A DNA stretch of 64,000 nucleotides, taken from NCBI GenBank assembly GCA_964017235.1, contig OZ024936.1, positions 88,696,537 through 88,760,536 on the forward strand, in the 5' to 3' direction. This stretch comes from Sabellastarte sp. h YS-2021 (lineage: Eukaryota > Annelida > Polychaeta > Sabellida > Sabellidae). Shown here piece by piece: positions 27,701-41,400 of this stretch (its first letter is position 1; each line of letters opens with the position of its first letter). Below the pieces are notes generated by a model. That model saw nothing but the letters and a program-made list of their open reading frames with translations, was not told the origin of the DNA and made no database searches. The position numbers and the translations under genes are program-made.

Positions 27701-30700
27701 ATTTACATCTAAGTACCCATGACCTCAAACTTAGCACCTGAAACCTACTGGTATTGTGTGGTTGAAAGGTGAATGATTTATCAAGAGCAAAGCTATTCTA
27801 TGATCCATATGATGATCGATTATTCTGGATTCAAGGTGGCTTCAACATATTGATAAAGGTCACCTCACAAAGGGTAGCTGAGGGTAAGGACGTCAAGACT
27901 CCAAATATTTCATGTCGGCTAATAAGCACTATTCGTGTCGACACCAAATAGATCTAACCGTCAAATTTATAAAAGAACCAAAAATCCTAAGTTTCATATT
28001 GTAGAAAGCAATGAAAACGATAAATATGGAAAATAAGGCGAATATATATATATATAACATGTTAAATGTAATAAATTTGCTGGTGATATAAGAGGTGTAT
28101 GGTACTCCAGTTTCATGAAATTGCATAAACAGTACAGAAAACGTGGCTGTTTTTGGATTTTAACTATTTTATGTGACACTATGGACATACTTAATAGATT
28201 CAGACTTTCTGCCATCTTCTACTACATTGAGCGATTAGTCATACTTTAAAATATGAAACTGGTATATAGCACTATTCTAACCGTTGTCGATTAATCGGCT
28301 AGTCGTGGCGCCCCTAGCTGAAGGGCTGGAGGAAAGCAATACAGACCAGTTGTAAACATTTCACAGATACCACCTGGCACTGGCAAGCATCTACCAGCTT
28401 TCCCATTTAAGGTTATTTATCCATCTGTACATAAATGAAAAAAATGCAATTTGGCCACAGCTTTGCCTTTGATGCTCCCACGGTTTGAAATGACTTATCT
28501 GATGAGGTCCGATCTGCCCCAACTCTCGCCTGTTTCAGAAAAAGGTTAAGAAATTGTATCTCTTCAAAAAGGCTTTCCCAACTTAGCATATACTCTATCC
28601 GGCGTCTCTGTGGTACTGGACTTGGCAACAACTATGAAATGATAAATTGTTTTTTAACTGAACTCTGGTGTTGCACCTTAGAGTCTGCCTGGCAGAGATT
28701 AAGCGATATAAAAGTACAGATTAGAATAGAATAGAATAGAACAGAAAGGGGTTTATAGATTTTAACTATCACCCCCTCGCACCCCAGAGATTGTGGCAGG
28801 TTTTCCAAACATTTCAAAAAAAGCCGTCTTGACTGCAAGACACTTTCTGAGCTAAAGATGTCCTACCTAGACTTTCATCAAGTCCTTTTGTCTTGGGTAT
28901 TATATAAGAACTAAATGACTTTTTTTTCCAGAATTTGGTATTTGTATTTCTTCAGACAGTAGATTCCCCCTCCATCAGGTGGATTGATAATGATTCCAAG
29001 TATGTCAGAAATAGTGAATAAGAAATACAAAGACAAATACAAATCTATGCCCTAACCAAATGTGAATCTAACCAAATGTTTCAAATGAAGATGCAAAGTG
29101 GATGGAAAATGATGGAACCACAACCAAAGGTAGATGAGCCCATGTGACCTAGGTATTAATACCCCTTTCCCACTGCAGACAGAATCCCCTGCAGTAACAG
29201 GTGCTGGGTGAAAGGCCCCTGTCCTTCATCTACCATCAGGGGAGTAGGAAGCAATTTTTGTTTGGGGGGGGGGGGGGGGGGGCAAGGAACTAGATTGCAC
29301 CGACCCGACACCAACAATTTTGGTTAATTTTACAGAATGTATTGCATGTACGTAAAATACAAATTCAAATGGTCCAATTAAAAATATTTTTCAGCACCTT
29401 TACCAAAAGGACTGACATCAATCCAAAGTTTCCCCGACCTTGTCTGGGTATGGAAATACATATAGTCACCTCTGCATTTGAAAGGTATTTCTAATATCTT
29501 GACTACATGTTTCCAGAACTTGTGACCTTTTCCTTCAAGATCTATTTTTAGCAAGGTTAATCCCCAAAATGAGGGTTAAATGCTGACAAGGGACTGAATT
29601 GTGAAAAGGTAGACAGAAGCATCCCATCTATTTTTCGGCTCCCTGTTGTTGTACGTAAATATTGCTACCTCAGGAACTCAAAACAGGTCCCTCCAAAATT
29701 GAAACTAAAAAACCTTCTCCTACTCCTCCTGTTGTGCGGCGATGTTGCTGTAAACCCTGGCCCAACCAATTTTGGATTTGTCAACTGTAGATCCATGAGA
29801 AATAAAGGCCCTCTTCTACATGACCTCATTAAACGCAGTGACTTGGATATCCTGGGCTTGGTTGAGACTCATATCAGACCAACTGACACTGATGGTCTCC
29901 TGAACTCCATCACTCCAACAAATTACAACTTAATTAAAAAACCAAGGTCTACTGGATTGGGTGGTGGTGTTGGCTTTCTGTGTAGGAAATCCTTTTCTCC
30001 CAGTATTGTCTCTTCACTGGTGTTTAGATCATTTGAAATCATTATATTATCTTTCAGGTCTGAGTACAATAGCTTTGTTGCAGCTTGTGTGTATCGTCCC
30101 CCTGGTTCTTGCACTACTCAATTTCTGGAAGATTTTCTGGCTCTTTCTGGCTTTCTGTCTTCAATCGGTTCAAATTTTATCATTTATGGTGACATAAATG
30201 TTCATCTGGATGTTGAGTGTGGTGACAGGTCAAGGTTCTATGACATCCTTCAGTGCTGCAGTTTGATTCAATGTGTCAATAGTCCGACTCACATACTGGG
30301 TCACACTTTGGACGTTTTGATATCTCCTGGTGACTCAGATTTTGTCCGTAATGTCAATGTTGGGGACTTTATCTCTGACCATGCTGCAATACGATGCCAA
30401 CTTGATTTCTCCCACCCAGCAATCTGCATTGAAAAAATGGTCTCTTATCGAAGGTATCATAGGATTGATATCAACCAGTTCCGCAAAGACCTTAGAAATA
30501 TTCCATTTGTACTCTCTCCTGCAGGAACCGCGACAGAATTGTATGATCAGTACCGGGCTGACGTTACCCAGGTACTTGACAAGCACGCTCCTATCATCTC
30601 ACGCATGGCAAAATGGCAGTCAGATGAGTGGTTGTCTGAGTCATATCGTATGGCTCGCTCCCTAAGGCGGCAATTTGAGCGGATGTGGAGAAAACATAAG

Positions 30701-33700
30701 ACATTGTCGAACAGGCCGAGGCTCCACAAGCAAATTGCATGGTGCAATCGACTAGCCAACAAAGACAAGGGTTCCTATTATGCCAATCTTATAACTGCAA
30801 ATAGTGAAGACCCTAAGAAGCTATGGCAGTCATTAAGGAAGGTATTGCATCGCACCTCTGTGACGGTTCTGCCAGCTCATAGCTCGGAAAAAAACCTTGC
30901 AGACACATTTGCTTCTTTCTTTACAAATAAAATAAGTAAAATCAGGGACACATTCTCCGCTTCTGGTTCATTCAATGGTACACCTGATTATGTGCCCCCC
31001 GCCTTCAATACCTTTAAGCCTGTGACTGAAGACGAGGTCAGAAAGTGCATCAATGAGTCTCCTACTAAATCTTGCCTACTGGATCCCATACCAACTTTCC
31101 TCCTCAGGGACTGTCTTGATATACTCCTTCCATCTATCACCAAGTTGATTAATTACTCTCTTAGTGATGGCTCTTTTCCAAGTGCTTTCAAAAGGGCTGT
31201 TGTCACCCCCCTCATTAAAAAGGCATCTCTGCCCAAAAATGACCTTAAGAATTACCGCCCAGTGTCTGGTCTTTGTTTCCTCTCAAAGTTGGTTGAGCGA
31301 GTTGTTGCTAAGCAACTTACGTCACACATCAATATCAACAAACTGGATAATCCACACCAGTCAGCCTATAAGCCAGGACATTCTACTGAAACAGCTCTAT
31401 TGTCTATAAAGAACGAGGTACATCTCTCTCTTGCACGTGGCGAACCTACAGCTCTAGTCCTTCTGGATTTATCAGCCGCGTTCGATACCATAGATCACAG
31501 CATTCTTCTCAGTTACCTCAAATCCTGGTTCGGTCTTGGTGGAAATGTACTTAAGTGGTTTGCTTCCTACTTGGGTGATCGTTGCCAGTTCGTTAAGATT
31601 GGCTCTACTCTATCTGAATTAAGCAAGCTCATCTACGGCGTTCCCCAAGGTTCAGTTCTCGGTCCGTTGCTGTTTTCACTTTATACTACACCACTTAGTA
31701 AAATCATCCACCTTCATCCACATATCAAATTTCACTTCTATGCAGATGACACACAGCTTTACATCCATCTCTCTCATAAAAATGCCTCGGCGGCTCTCGC
31801 CAGGCTTAATGCCTGCCTTCTTGATGTGCAACGATGGATGTCTCTCAGTAAACTGAAGCTTAACCCAGAGAAAACGGAGTTCATTGTCTTTGGCTCTAAG
31901 TCTCACCGTCAGAAGCTTTCCTCCTACTTTCCTGTTAGTATCTTTGGCAGCCTTATTCATCCGGTTGATTCTATTAGAAATCTAGGTGTGTGGTTCGATG
32001 CAGAATTTTCATTCTCTGAACATGTCAAGAGGACTTGCAAAGCGTGTTTTCTCCAGATGCGTGACCTTCGTAGAATAAGACAGCATCTCACTACGGAAGT
32101 GGCAGTCCTAGCTGCAAATGCCTTGGTTAGTAGTCGCCTGGACTACTGTAACTCTCTTTTTAGGAGTTTGTCATGTTTCAATCTTCACAAATTGCAAAGT
32201 ATCCAGAATACCCTTGCTCGTATTGTTACAAACCATAGAAGGTATGCTCATGTTACGCCCATTCTGAAACAACTCCACTGGCTGCCCGTGAAGTATAGAT
32301 GTATGTTCAAAACTGCAACTCTAGTATATAAATTTCTACATAGTGGCTCCCCTTCCTACTTTCAACTTTACTTGTCTCCCAGTAGTAGTTCCTATAGGAC
32401 CAGGCATAGTCACCCAGATTGTCAATATCTTACTGTTCCTCCTTTCCGCCCATCAGTCTTTAAGTCTGTCAAACATTTTGATCACAGCTTTGCCTTTGAT
32501 GCTCCTAGAATCTGGAATGAACTCCCTCAGGATGTGCGCAGTGCAACATCAGTTGCCTCCTTCAGAAAGAAGCTTAAGACTTATCTGTATGCAAAAGCCT
32601 ATCCGCCATAGCCTCCCTTGTCACCCTGTGTCTCCTTGGTACGACCTTGCTATATCCCCGGATTAATGTTAATTGCCCTTGCTTTATGTTCTGTTGCGCC
32701 TTAGAGTCCATCTGAGATGGAGATTAAGCGCTATAAAAGTCCACATTAGATTAGATTAGATTGGGTGTATAATCATTGGACTGGCTAGGTCCAATACACA
32801 CAGCAAAGAAATAAGAGTTTTCTGGGAAAAATCCTATCAGCTGACAAATTGATGTGCTAAACCATTGATCTGTGTGAATTTGAAACTACATGTCTAAGTT
32901 CTAACTAATTAGCAACACGGTAAATTAAACGTAGAAGATTACTATATGTATGATTTTGGTCTGCATAAGTGAAACGTTTCACAGAATGTTACAAATCCAA
33001 TGACAGCTAGGTTAACTGAAACTGTTCTTTTCACAAATCATAAAAATAAATATTTTATAGTTCCAAATGGTAGCTTACACAATGGTACATGTGTGCAGGG
33101 AACAAGGTAAAAGTGTAATTTGACCATATATTATTGAGTTACCTGCCAAAATTTACATAAACTCCAAAATTGGAGTTTAGTTCTATTGCAAAAAGTAGGC
33201 TGGGGGGGGGGGGGGTGCGAAAAGATATCCCTGCCCCCCCAACTGTATGGTTGGGGGGCAGCCGCCCCCGCTGCCCCCCAATTCCTACGCCTATGACCAT
33301 CCGGGGTTCGTATGGCACCTTGTGACACACTGGCCAAATGTCCACTACCTTGTGAGTTAAAATTTCTGCCTCTGATTTCGTACGATGACCATGCATAGAC
33401 GATTCCACACACGTGTGTATGAATTTCTTACTATGGTAACTGAAGGTGTGTTCCATGGTGTACATAAGGTCATCTTTCGGTGTAATACGGCGACATAAGG
33501 TCAGTTGAGGTATTGGACGTTTCACCACTGTGACATAAGGTCGCATACAAATCTGGGACGGTAGTTGAAGGACAGGGACGTTTCGCCAAAAGCCCATAAC
33601 CTCAAATTACACCGCCTGTCGTGTGAACAACTACTACGAAATAAGCCCACCTGGGTGGCAGTTCTGCCGCCGAGTAAAACTTCTAACCGCGGGACATACA

Positions 33701-33782
33701 ACCTGTAGTGTGAAAGGGCACATAACATATACAGCAGAACAGTAATTACTGCTGCAGCAGCCAGTTGGATTTGTTGAGTATT

Positions 33783-33813
<31 letters not shown>

Positions 33814-36800
33814 GGGGGTATTGCCGATGATAAAAACCCCCAAATATACCCCCATAAAATGAAATTTAATAACATTTCTCTAAGAGAATGAGAACTTATC
33901 CATTCAAGTGTGCCTTGACATACTGCCACCATTCTTTGTGGAGTAATTTTTTTTATGGTGAGAAGTCAGTCAAACTTTCTTAAGATCAAATATTCTGCAC
34001 CTCAACAATCTGAACCCAAACCAGGATACAGATGGTATTTAGCCTTTCTCTGACTCATTTCATTTTTAATTTAGACAGATTAAAAGTAGGTTTCCTTTAT
34101 ACGGCTTTCACCGGCTAAGCTTATTTCACACCAAACTTTAAGTGCAATGAGTTGGTTTCAAAGTTATCACTACAAAGTTGTTAATCATTTAATTAAAAGC
34201 CGGACTTGTTTTCCACTCCTTGGACTATATTTGTATGTCATTAAGACTCATGTAAAAGATATTTATAGCTGTACATGTATTTAAATGTAACAGTTGTTCT
34301 TTGTACTGCTATTACGTTCTGGTCATAAAAATATAGGATGCACATTTCGTACCTACCCAGACAGAAAAATATCCCTGGGTCACAATAAAACTATTTTGAA
34401 TCTATAAGTCTTTTTGTCCGAAAAGCTACCTTAAAATAAAATAAATTCTTGATAAAAATGGAATCTAATACAACATTTTAGTGAAATCATGGTTATCCCT
34501 ATATGCCCATATGATATCAGCAGAAAAGGTCAGCATCATGTCAGATAAGCCATGCAGTATATTGTAAGAACTAAAAAAAATAACAAAACTTTAAAAAAAA
34601 AAGTTTTTTTTTTGTCAAACTGGACTCGTAGAATTTCTTTGGGGCGCCTGCGAGTGCATCATTAATTATCAATCAATTGGTCTTCAAACAATTTTCACCA
34701 AATAACTTAGCCTGCTTAAAGTCAGTAGATAACATACGCCTATATTACTATGCACCTTAACATTTGGTGCATTTGGAGCGACTCAACACACCCCACAAAG
34801 GAATGTTCGGGACTGCTTTTTACAAATGCTTGAAGACCTACTACAACCTCTTTACAAGCTGCACAATACACCTGCCGGAGTTCTGAAGGGGGAGGCAGAA
34901 TGTATACAAAGGCTAATCGTTCTCTAACATCTGCCACTGTGGCCTAGTGGGTACCACACTTGCCTAGGAATACAGAGGACGTGGGTACAATCCCAGGTAT
35001 AGACAGATACATAGTGGCTTGGGTGATCACTTAAAATGTCAGTCCTCTGTCATTGGGTCCTATGCCCATTGGCAGGTAAAAAATCCTCAAGGACGTTGAT
35101 AACCCAGCCTGAGCCTGTGTCTTTCGACAAGGTGAATGTCAGTAATTTTTTTAGATTTGGGCTGTACATGTACAGTCGAAAGGGGCATATAATGCTTTAA
35201 GTCCTGAAGTACATGGTGATATTGCACTGAGTATAAATACATATACAAAATACAAACATGTACTAACAAGATACATGAGTCTCTGGTCAGAGCAATAAGC
35301 TTAAGGTCACCTAGTGAAAAACAAGTACATACTTTTTATTGGATACAACTTTATGGAAAGGTATGAACTAGAGATAAGTACAGAAGTGATTCATAAGATG
35401 ACCTTTTTCACCTTCACCTTTTTCACCTCCACCAGGACTCGATGCTTTCGGGTGTGTTCGTATATCTGTTTGTTTTGTTTGCCTGTATTCATGATAACTC
35501 TAAAAGGAATGAACATACCTTTCTGAATATTTTTTTCTGTGGATTATAGGACCTTGCTAGATCATATTTTGGATACAAAAATGTCCGTAATTACTAAAAA
35601 CGCCCCCGGTGGGGGTCTGTACTCCACAAGTGCTTTCTAGTTAAAATGAAGACTTAGAGTTGCAGCTGACTCACAGAGGATATGATATAGAGTAAGAAAT
35701 CTAAAATTCGCCAGGAATCTAAAATTCGCCACCTCTAAAACCTTAGTTAATTTTATGAAGAAAATGATGTTTTTGTCTAAAAATTGGTATTTTTCAGTTC
35801 AAAAAGCCTTAATTTACTATACAGTCAACAAATCTCACCACAATTCATTTATTTTATTAGTATTTTCACCTGTGGCGAATTTCAGATATGTGGCGAATTT
35901 TAGATTTCTTACTCTATCGGTTGTTATTTGACTCAATTTTTGAAACAATATTAATGCCTCAAACCCTGTTCAAGTGCGACTTACACTTGTGTTCATTTTC
36001 TGAAACTTCTGTAAGGCTACAGTTTAAATAAAAAACTGAACTTGATTCCTTGTTTGTTTTACCCCTCCTGTATGTGTTTTGTTAGGGCATGTGTTAGCAA
36101 TGGCATATGCCAGGTCTGGCCCCTCCTAGCCCTGCTAAAGGCTCGAATTTCTTTCAAATTAGTAAAAACTTTTAGTTTACATAATAACATTTCACTTGAT
36201 ATAATGTACTCTTATATATATTTCACACTAGCGGCAGAATACCTATGAAACGCCTTCAACTTCTGTCTGACTTCTGTATGCGAACTTGTGACACAGTGGC
36301 GAATCAGCCAATTTCTTGAGCATTCGAATTTGGAATCGTGAGCATGCCCAGATGAATTTTTCATACATTAACTGAAGGTGTGGTTCGCAGTTTATATAAA
36401 GTTGTGACACGGTCATGTTTGGGTGTAATACATTGGTGCGACGGCAACACACAGTGAGTGAAGGTAAATGGAAGTTGTATAGACGTTTATACTACTCTCT
36501 TTCTACTGCCACTCTACAGTTATTTACAGTTACACACTGTGTCCAATCAGTTGCCGTGGTTGTCATAAGTTATTGACACACCAAACCTCAGAACATATAA
36601 TAATACTGGGCTCTTATATAGCGCTTTTTCTATTATTAGCTCAAAGCGCTTTACACAGTATTACCCCAGCAAGGATAGCTAGCTGGGGTAACATTACGTA
36701 TTGCTACCATGCAAGGCGCAGAAGCCAGTAACCCTTAAAGCTGGGTACCCATATTTCCACTGGGTGCAGAGAGGTACAGACCAGGTTAACATCTTGCCCA

Positions 36801-38453
36801 AGGATGTTATCCCACATGAAACAGTTGGCATCACTGGGGATCGAACCCACGACCCTTGGATTATAAGTCCAACACCCTACCAACTGAGCCACATGAGACC
36901 CAACATATGAGGCATCCTGGGAGGCGGTTCTGCTGCCGAGCAAAATGTATAACTGTGAGATATACTGCCTGTATTGTGAATAGGGTATTACATATACTGG
37001 GTTTTACACCAGCATAACACTGCATGGTGCTTTATGAATTACTAAATAGAGCACACGTTTATACAAGACATGGCATTAAAGTGAGCCTTAAGCAAAGCTA
37101 GACCTTTGCCTCTCCTTGAGATAGCCTTCTGCTTAATCAACTTCACTAGCTTTTCTAAATTATGTTTTGGTTTTGGCCCAAGGTCAAACTTGGATATTTT
37201 TATCTCTACATCAAAGAATATATCAAGAATTAAACCCATGACAACATAGGTGAGAGTAGAGCAATTAAATACCATATTTGGTAATGACTTGACCACTCAG
37301 GGTTCTTCAATTCAGATAGAAATTTGTTTTACAAGAAAACATGCAAGGCTTAGAGTAAGTAATCTAAAATTTGCAAGAAATCTAAAATTCGCCACCTGTA
37401 CAACCTGAGCATATTTACAGAAAAAAGTAATATATTGTCTTAAAATTGGAAATGGATTATGGGGAAAATTCACCATATATGGCCCATCCATTGATAATCA
37501 GTGTCCTTGTTAGTCTCCAGTCTTCATTGAGTGGTCTCTTGTACAGAGGTCTTTTTTATGTCCTGGGGAATGATTTAAGCAGTCTCTGGTCACAACTAGG
37601 GAGTGGTCACTATTCAGGTATGTTTTGTATCTAAATTTCCTTGGGGGGGGGGGGGGGGGAATATAAGCAGTCTCAACTAGCAAGTAGTCTCTATATTTGA
37701 GAGTGGTCACATGTACAGGTTTGACTGTATTTCTTAGTTCAGAAAGCTTTAATTTATAAAACAAATTTGACCTCACTTTGTTTATTTTATGTATTTACTT
37801 TATGTATAAAATGGCGAATTTCAGAAATGTGGCGAATTTTAGAATTCTTACTCTACCCACAGTAAAACAGTATGGGTCTAAAAGAAAAACATAAACAAAA
37901 ATTTACATATAAATTCCTTTACAGTGCTAATCTGTGAAGGCTTTATTATATAAAAAGAGGTAGTACAGAAAATAATGAATAGTTCAAACTCACAGCCATG
38001 GAAAGGCTAGTATTTCTTGTAAAAACGTTAAAACAAATGACCTTAAAAGGGCCAGCAAAAAATTAAACAGCTTCTTGCAAAAAATTTAGACTAACTGTAT
38101 TTTGGAGCGAAACTTAATGTGAATCAATAATTTACAGATTTTGTCATTCAATTGTCATTCAATCACTGTTACTACAATGGAAATGCTTTGTGATTTTTAT
38201 ACCAATTTTTAACACTACCATGAAGGATAGTTTTAGCTCTAACATCATTTAAGATGTATGAAATACATCAACGATACATCTTTCTTTTTAAATTAAGTTT
38301 CACCAACTAAGCTGATGTTGTTGGTTGTTTTTTCCTTACCCTTAAGAAAATTAAGGATATCTAAACTAAGTGTTAAAGATCCTTCTAAATGCATAACCCA
38401 AAGCCTTTTGTTGTGGTTTGGCCTGCACTTAAAATCTGATTGCATTCATATTG

Positions 38454-38486
<33 letters not shown>

Positions 38487-41400
38487 ATGTATTAAAGGCT
38501 AAATTTATACAACTATCATTGGCAAGTAAAATTCTCTTTACGTATAAATGCATTTAGTTTTTTCTGCAGTTCCATCTAATTTTGTAGGTCAGTTACTGGG
38601 CCATTTTTCAAGGGATGATCGATTCATAAATAATAATAATCACAATAGATATTTCATAGGCATGACAATACAAGGAAACAGTATATATACTGTATATAAA
38701 GATGGTTTACAAGTACCAGTATTTTAATAATGAGTTCTTGAAAGTACTTTAGCCAATAATAAGTGGCCACGTGGTGCAGTGGTAAAACACTTGCCCCCCA
38801 CCTCTGAGGTCGGTAGTTCAAACCCTGGACCCTATGTGGGAAAGATGGTAGTTTCTTACCAATGGTCGGAAGTTTACAGTATAGAACCTTGACCAACTGT
38901 ATGTACTGGTTTCCTCTGCCCATAAAACTGTCCATCGTGATATGACCCTATACAGTGCTGTAAGCAATATAAAACCCTGAATAAATAAATAGTAAATAAT
39001 AATAACTACATGTACTAATTCTGATTTGACTTTTATGCCACTTTATTTAGTTATTTATTTGGGGTTTTACGTCGCTTTCAACACTGTACAGGTCATATCA
39101 CAATGGGTAGTTGGAAAGGCAGAGGAAACCAGTACATACAGTTCGTTAGGGTTCTGCACTGTAAACTGCTGACCAACGGCAAGCAACTACCAGCTTTCTC
39201 TCTTGAGGCCATGCCGGGAACTGAACCCTGGCCTCAGAGGTGGGAGGCGAGAGTGTTACCACTCTGCCACCGTGGCCCCCTTTATGCCACTTAATCTCTA
39301 TACAAGGACACACTCCAGGGCGCTTCAACCAAAGAGACAAATGATCCAAAAATTCAAAGTCCAGAGATGTAAAGGAAAGAGGCGTTTGCACCACAGAATT
39401 AATCGGAAGAATACAATGAACGTATGGCGGGTAGGCTTTTGCTATTTTACTAACACCTGTGTACGATATAATTCTTTCATAATTCATTGAGTCTATTATT
39501 AATGATATTTTCTATTAAATGAAATCATAGGACTTATGACCTTGTGTCAAGAGTCTCTTTGCAATGTTTCTAATCTGATCTACTGTTGGCACCAATCTTC
39601 CCCAACTGACTGAACTCAGTTTCTTAAACTGACAAAACAATTCAATAAAAACAACAGTCAAGGGACATTGTATGTCAGTTACCCAGGGCAGTAGCAATCC
39701 TGAGCAGCTATCAAAGACTAAACTTAGCATCAATTAGAAATTCTGAGTAGGAATCAAAGGGCTTTTGGTTCTTTCATGAACATTACATTTAATGTAATTT
39801 GGCACAATATTAAAACAACATCTAAAATGTCACCGGCCAGTTGTCCTACCCCTTAAAAAAGTCACCGGCCAAATGTCCACCGGCCAATTGTCCACCAACC
39901 AATTGTCCGCCGGCCAATTGTCTGCACACCATGCAGGGCTATGGGTTAAGTGTGTTAAGTGTGGCGAGTCAAAAGAGAGTTTTAAGTACATAAACATTTG
40001 GAATAATGCACTGTCAAAATTAAATTTATACTTGAAAATTTTCTCAGAATTTGTACACAAATTGTTATGGTATAGTAAATTTAATAAGCTGATAGAGGAA
40101 CTTAGAAATATGTAAAATTGAATTTATATGACCTGAGTTGTATTATAATGTTTCTATCTTGTAACATCTTTGTCTTTTTTACTGTATTTCATACTGTGTA
40201 TGAAGATTTGTTGTAAGCCCCTGACGAAGGGTTTGCTACCCTCGCCCTTCCAGGGAGCAGTATAAATATTGTACAAAAAGGGTAAACAAAAGATATATTG
40301 GAAAAAAAAAATGCAGGGCTATGGGCATAGGAAAATATTTTCTATTGAATGAAATTATACCACTTATGACCTATGTCAGTTATCCAGGGCTATGGGCATA
40401 GGAAGATATGGTAATGTAAACCGGAATTGATCAGTAATAATTGGGAGCATCATAGGCAAAACTAAAGCCGTATAGCTTTGTTGACTCATGAACAAATAGC
40501 ATAAACTGTGGGACCTCACCAATGTCACTATCCATGATTTATCACTTATGTTACCAACACAAAGTCTTGGACATAAACTAGAGAGAGAGAAGTTGAACTT
40601 AGTGAAACATTTTAAGGTAGTTTTTTTAACTTTGGCCATTTGACTTTCCTGAAATATGTTTCTTTTTAATAAATTTTAATTTTTAATAAATTCTCCCCCT
40701 TACCCCCTCCTCCCACCCACATACCCCCACCCACCATTTTAGAAGAAAATGCATTACCTTCGGGGGGTTTATTTAAGAAATTATGGTATGGGTACAAGTG
40801 GGTGAAATTCCTGATTACATAATTCTATAGGCATGCCAGGAAAATGTGTAACATGTCTTACATGTGTTAATGAGCCAAAGTAAATGATATTTTAAGACAA
40901 TTTATAAATATTCACAATGTAAAGGTGGGGAAGAAATTTGACCTACTTTAGGTGCTTACACATATGCGCGGAAGGATTGTGTACCTGGAGTGTATAGGCG
41001 ATTTCATATCCTCATCTTATAAAGAAAAACAAAATGAAGTATCCAAGTTCTATTGCTGCATCACTTGGATCTGAAAAAGCATAGTTTGTTATTGTTTGAG
41101 ATGTTTTTAGCAATGCTATGCAGCACCGCACATATATGCACTGGACTATAGACAGCCTGAAGTTTTACACTGAAAACAGTCTGAGATATGAACACAACAA
41201 AGACTTACAGGTGGAACAGATGCAAATTTATGTATTATATCTCAGCAGGGAATCCCCCAAATTTATGGGTTTCTGACACGATCACATGATGTTCCTTTTA
41301 TAAATAGCCGTTGATGGCCTGGGGGCTAAAATGGATTTCATACATATATTTTACTTGCATAAATTTAAAAACATTAGAATGGTCAAATTAACATGTTCAA

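Larger units (their letters stand above)
29231..33291 (+). mobile_element. 4.06-kb composite insertion with GTAGGAA/poly-G termini, holding an L2 LINE
   Basis: Left terminus AGTAGGAAGCAATTTTTGTT followed by a G run; right terminus read on the minus strand CATAGGCGTAGGAATTGGGG. The shared GTAGGAA-x-AATT and G-run make imperfect inverted ends. The insertion splits the CACTACAGG element, with ACCATCxGGGG on both sides as a probable target duplication. Inside lies the LINE (29573-32762) and about 0.5 kb of unassigned sequence at 32763-33290 with a poly-G tract at 33198-33213. Confidence 0.6.

Noticed and set aside
29923-32666. Several frames overlapping the LINE on both strands
   Set aside because: Shadows of the 970-codon LINE frame.
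33522-33932. Minus-strand frame with a proline run
   Set aside because: Produced by the poly-G tract and the CACTACAGG repeat; no coding signature.
36810-36900. Functional tRNA-Ile gene on the minus strand
   Set aside because: The acceptor stem does not pair and a SINE body follows at once.
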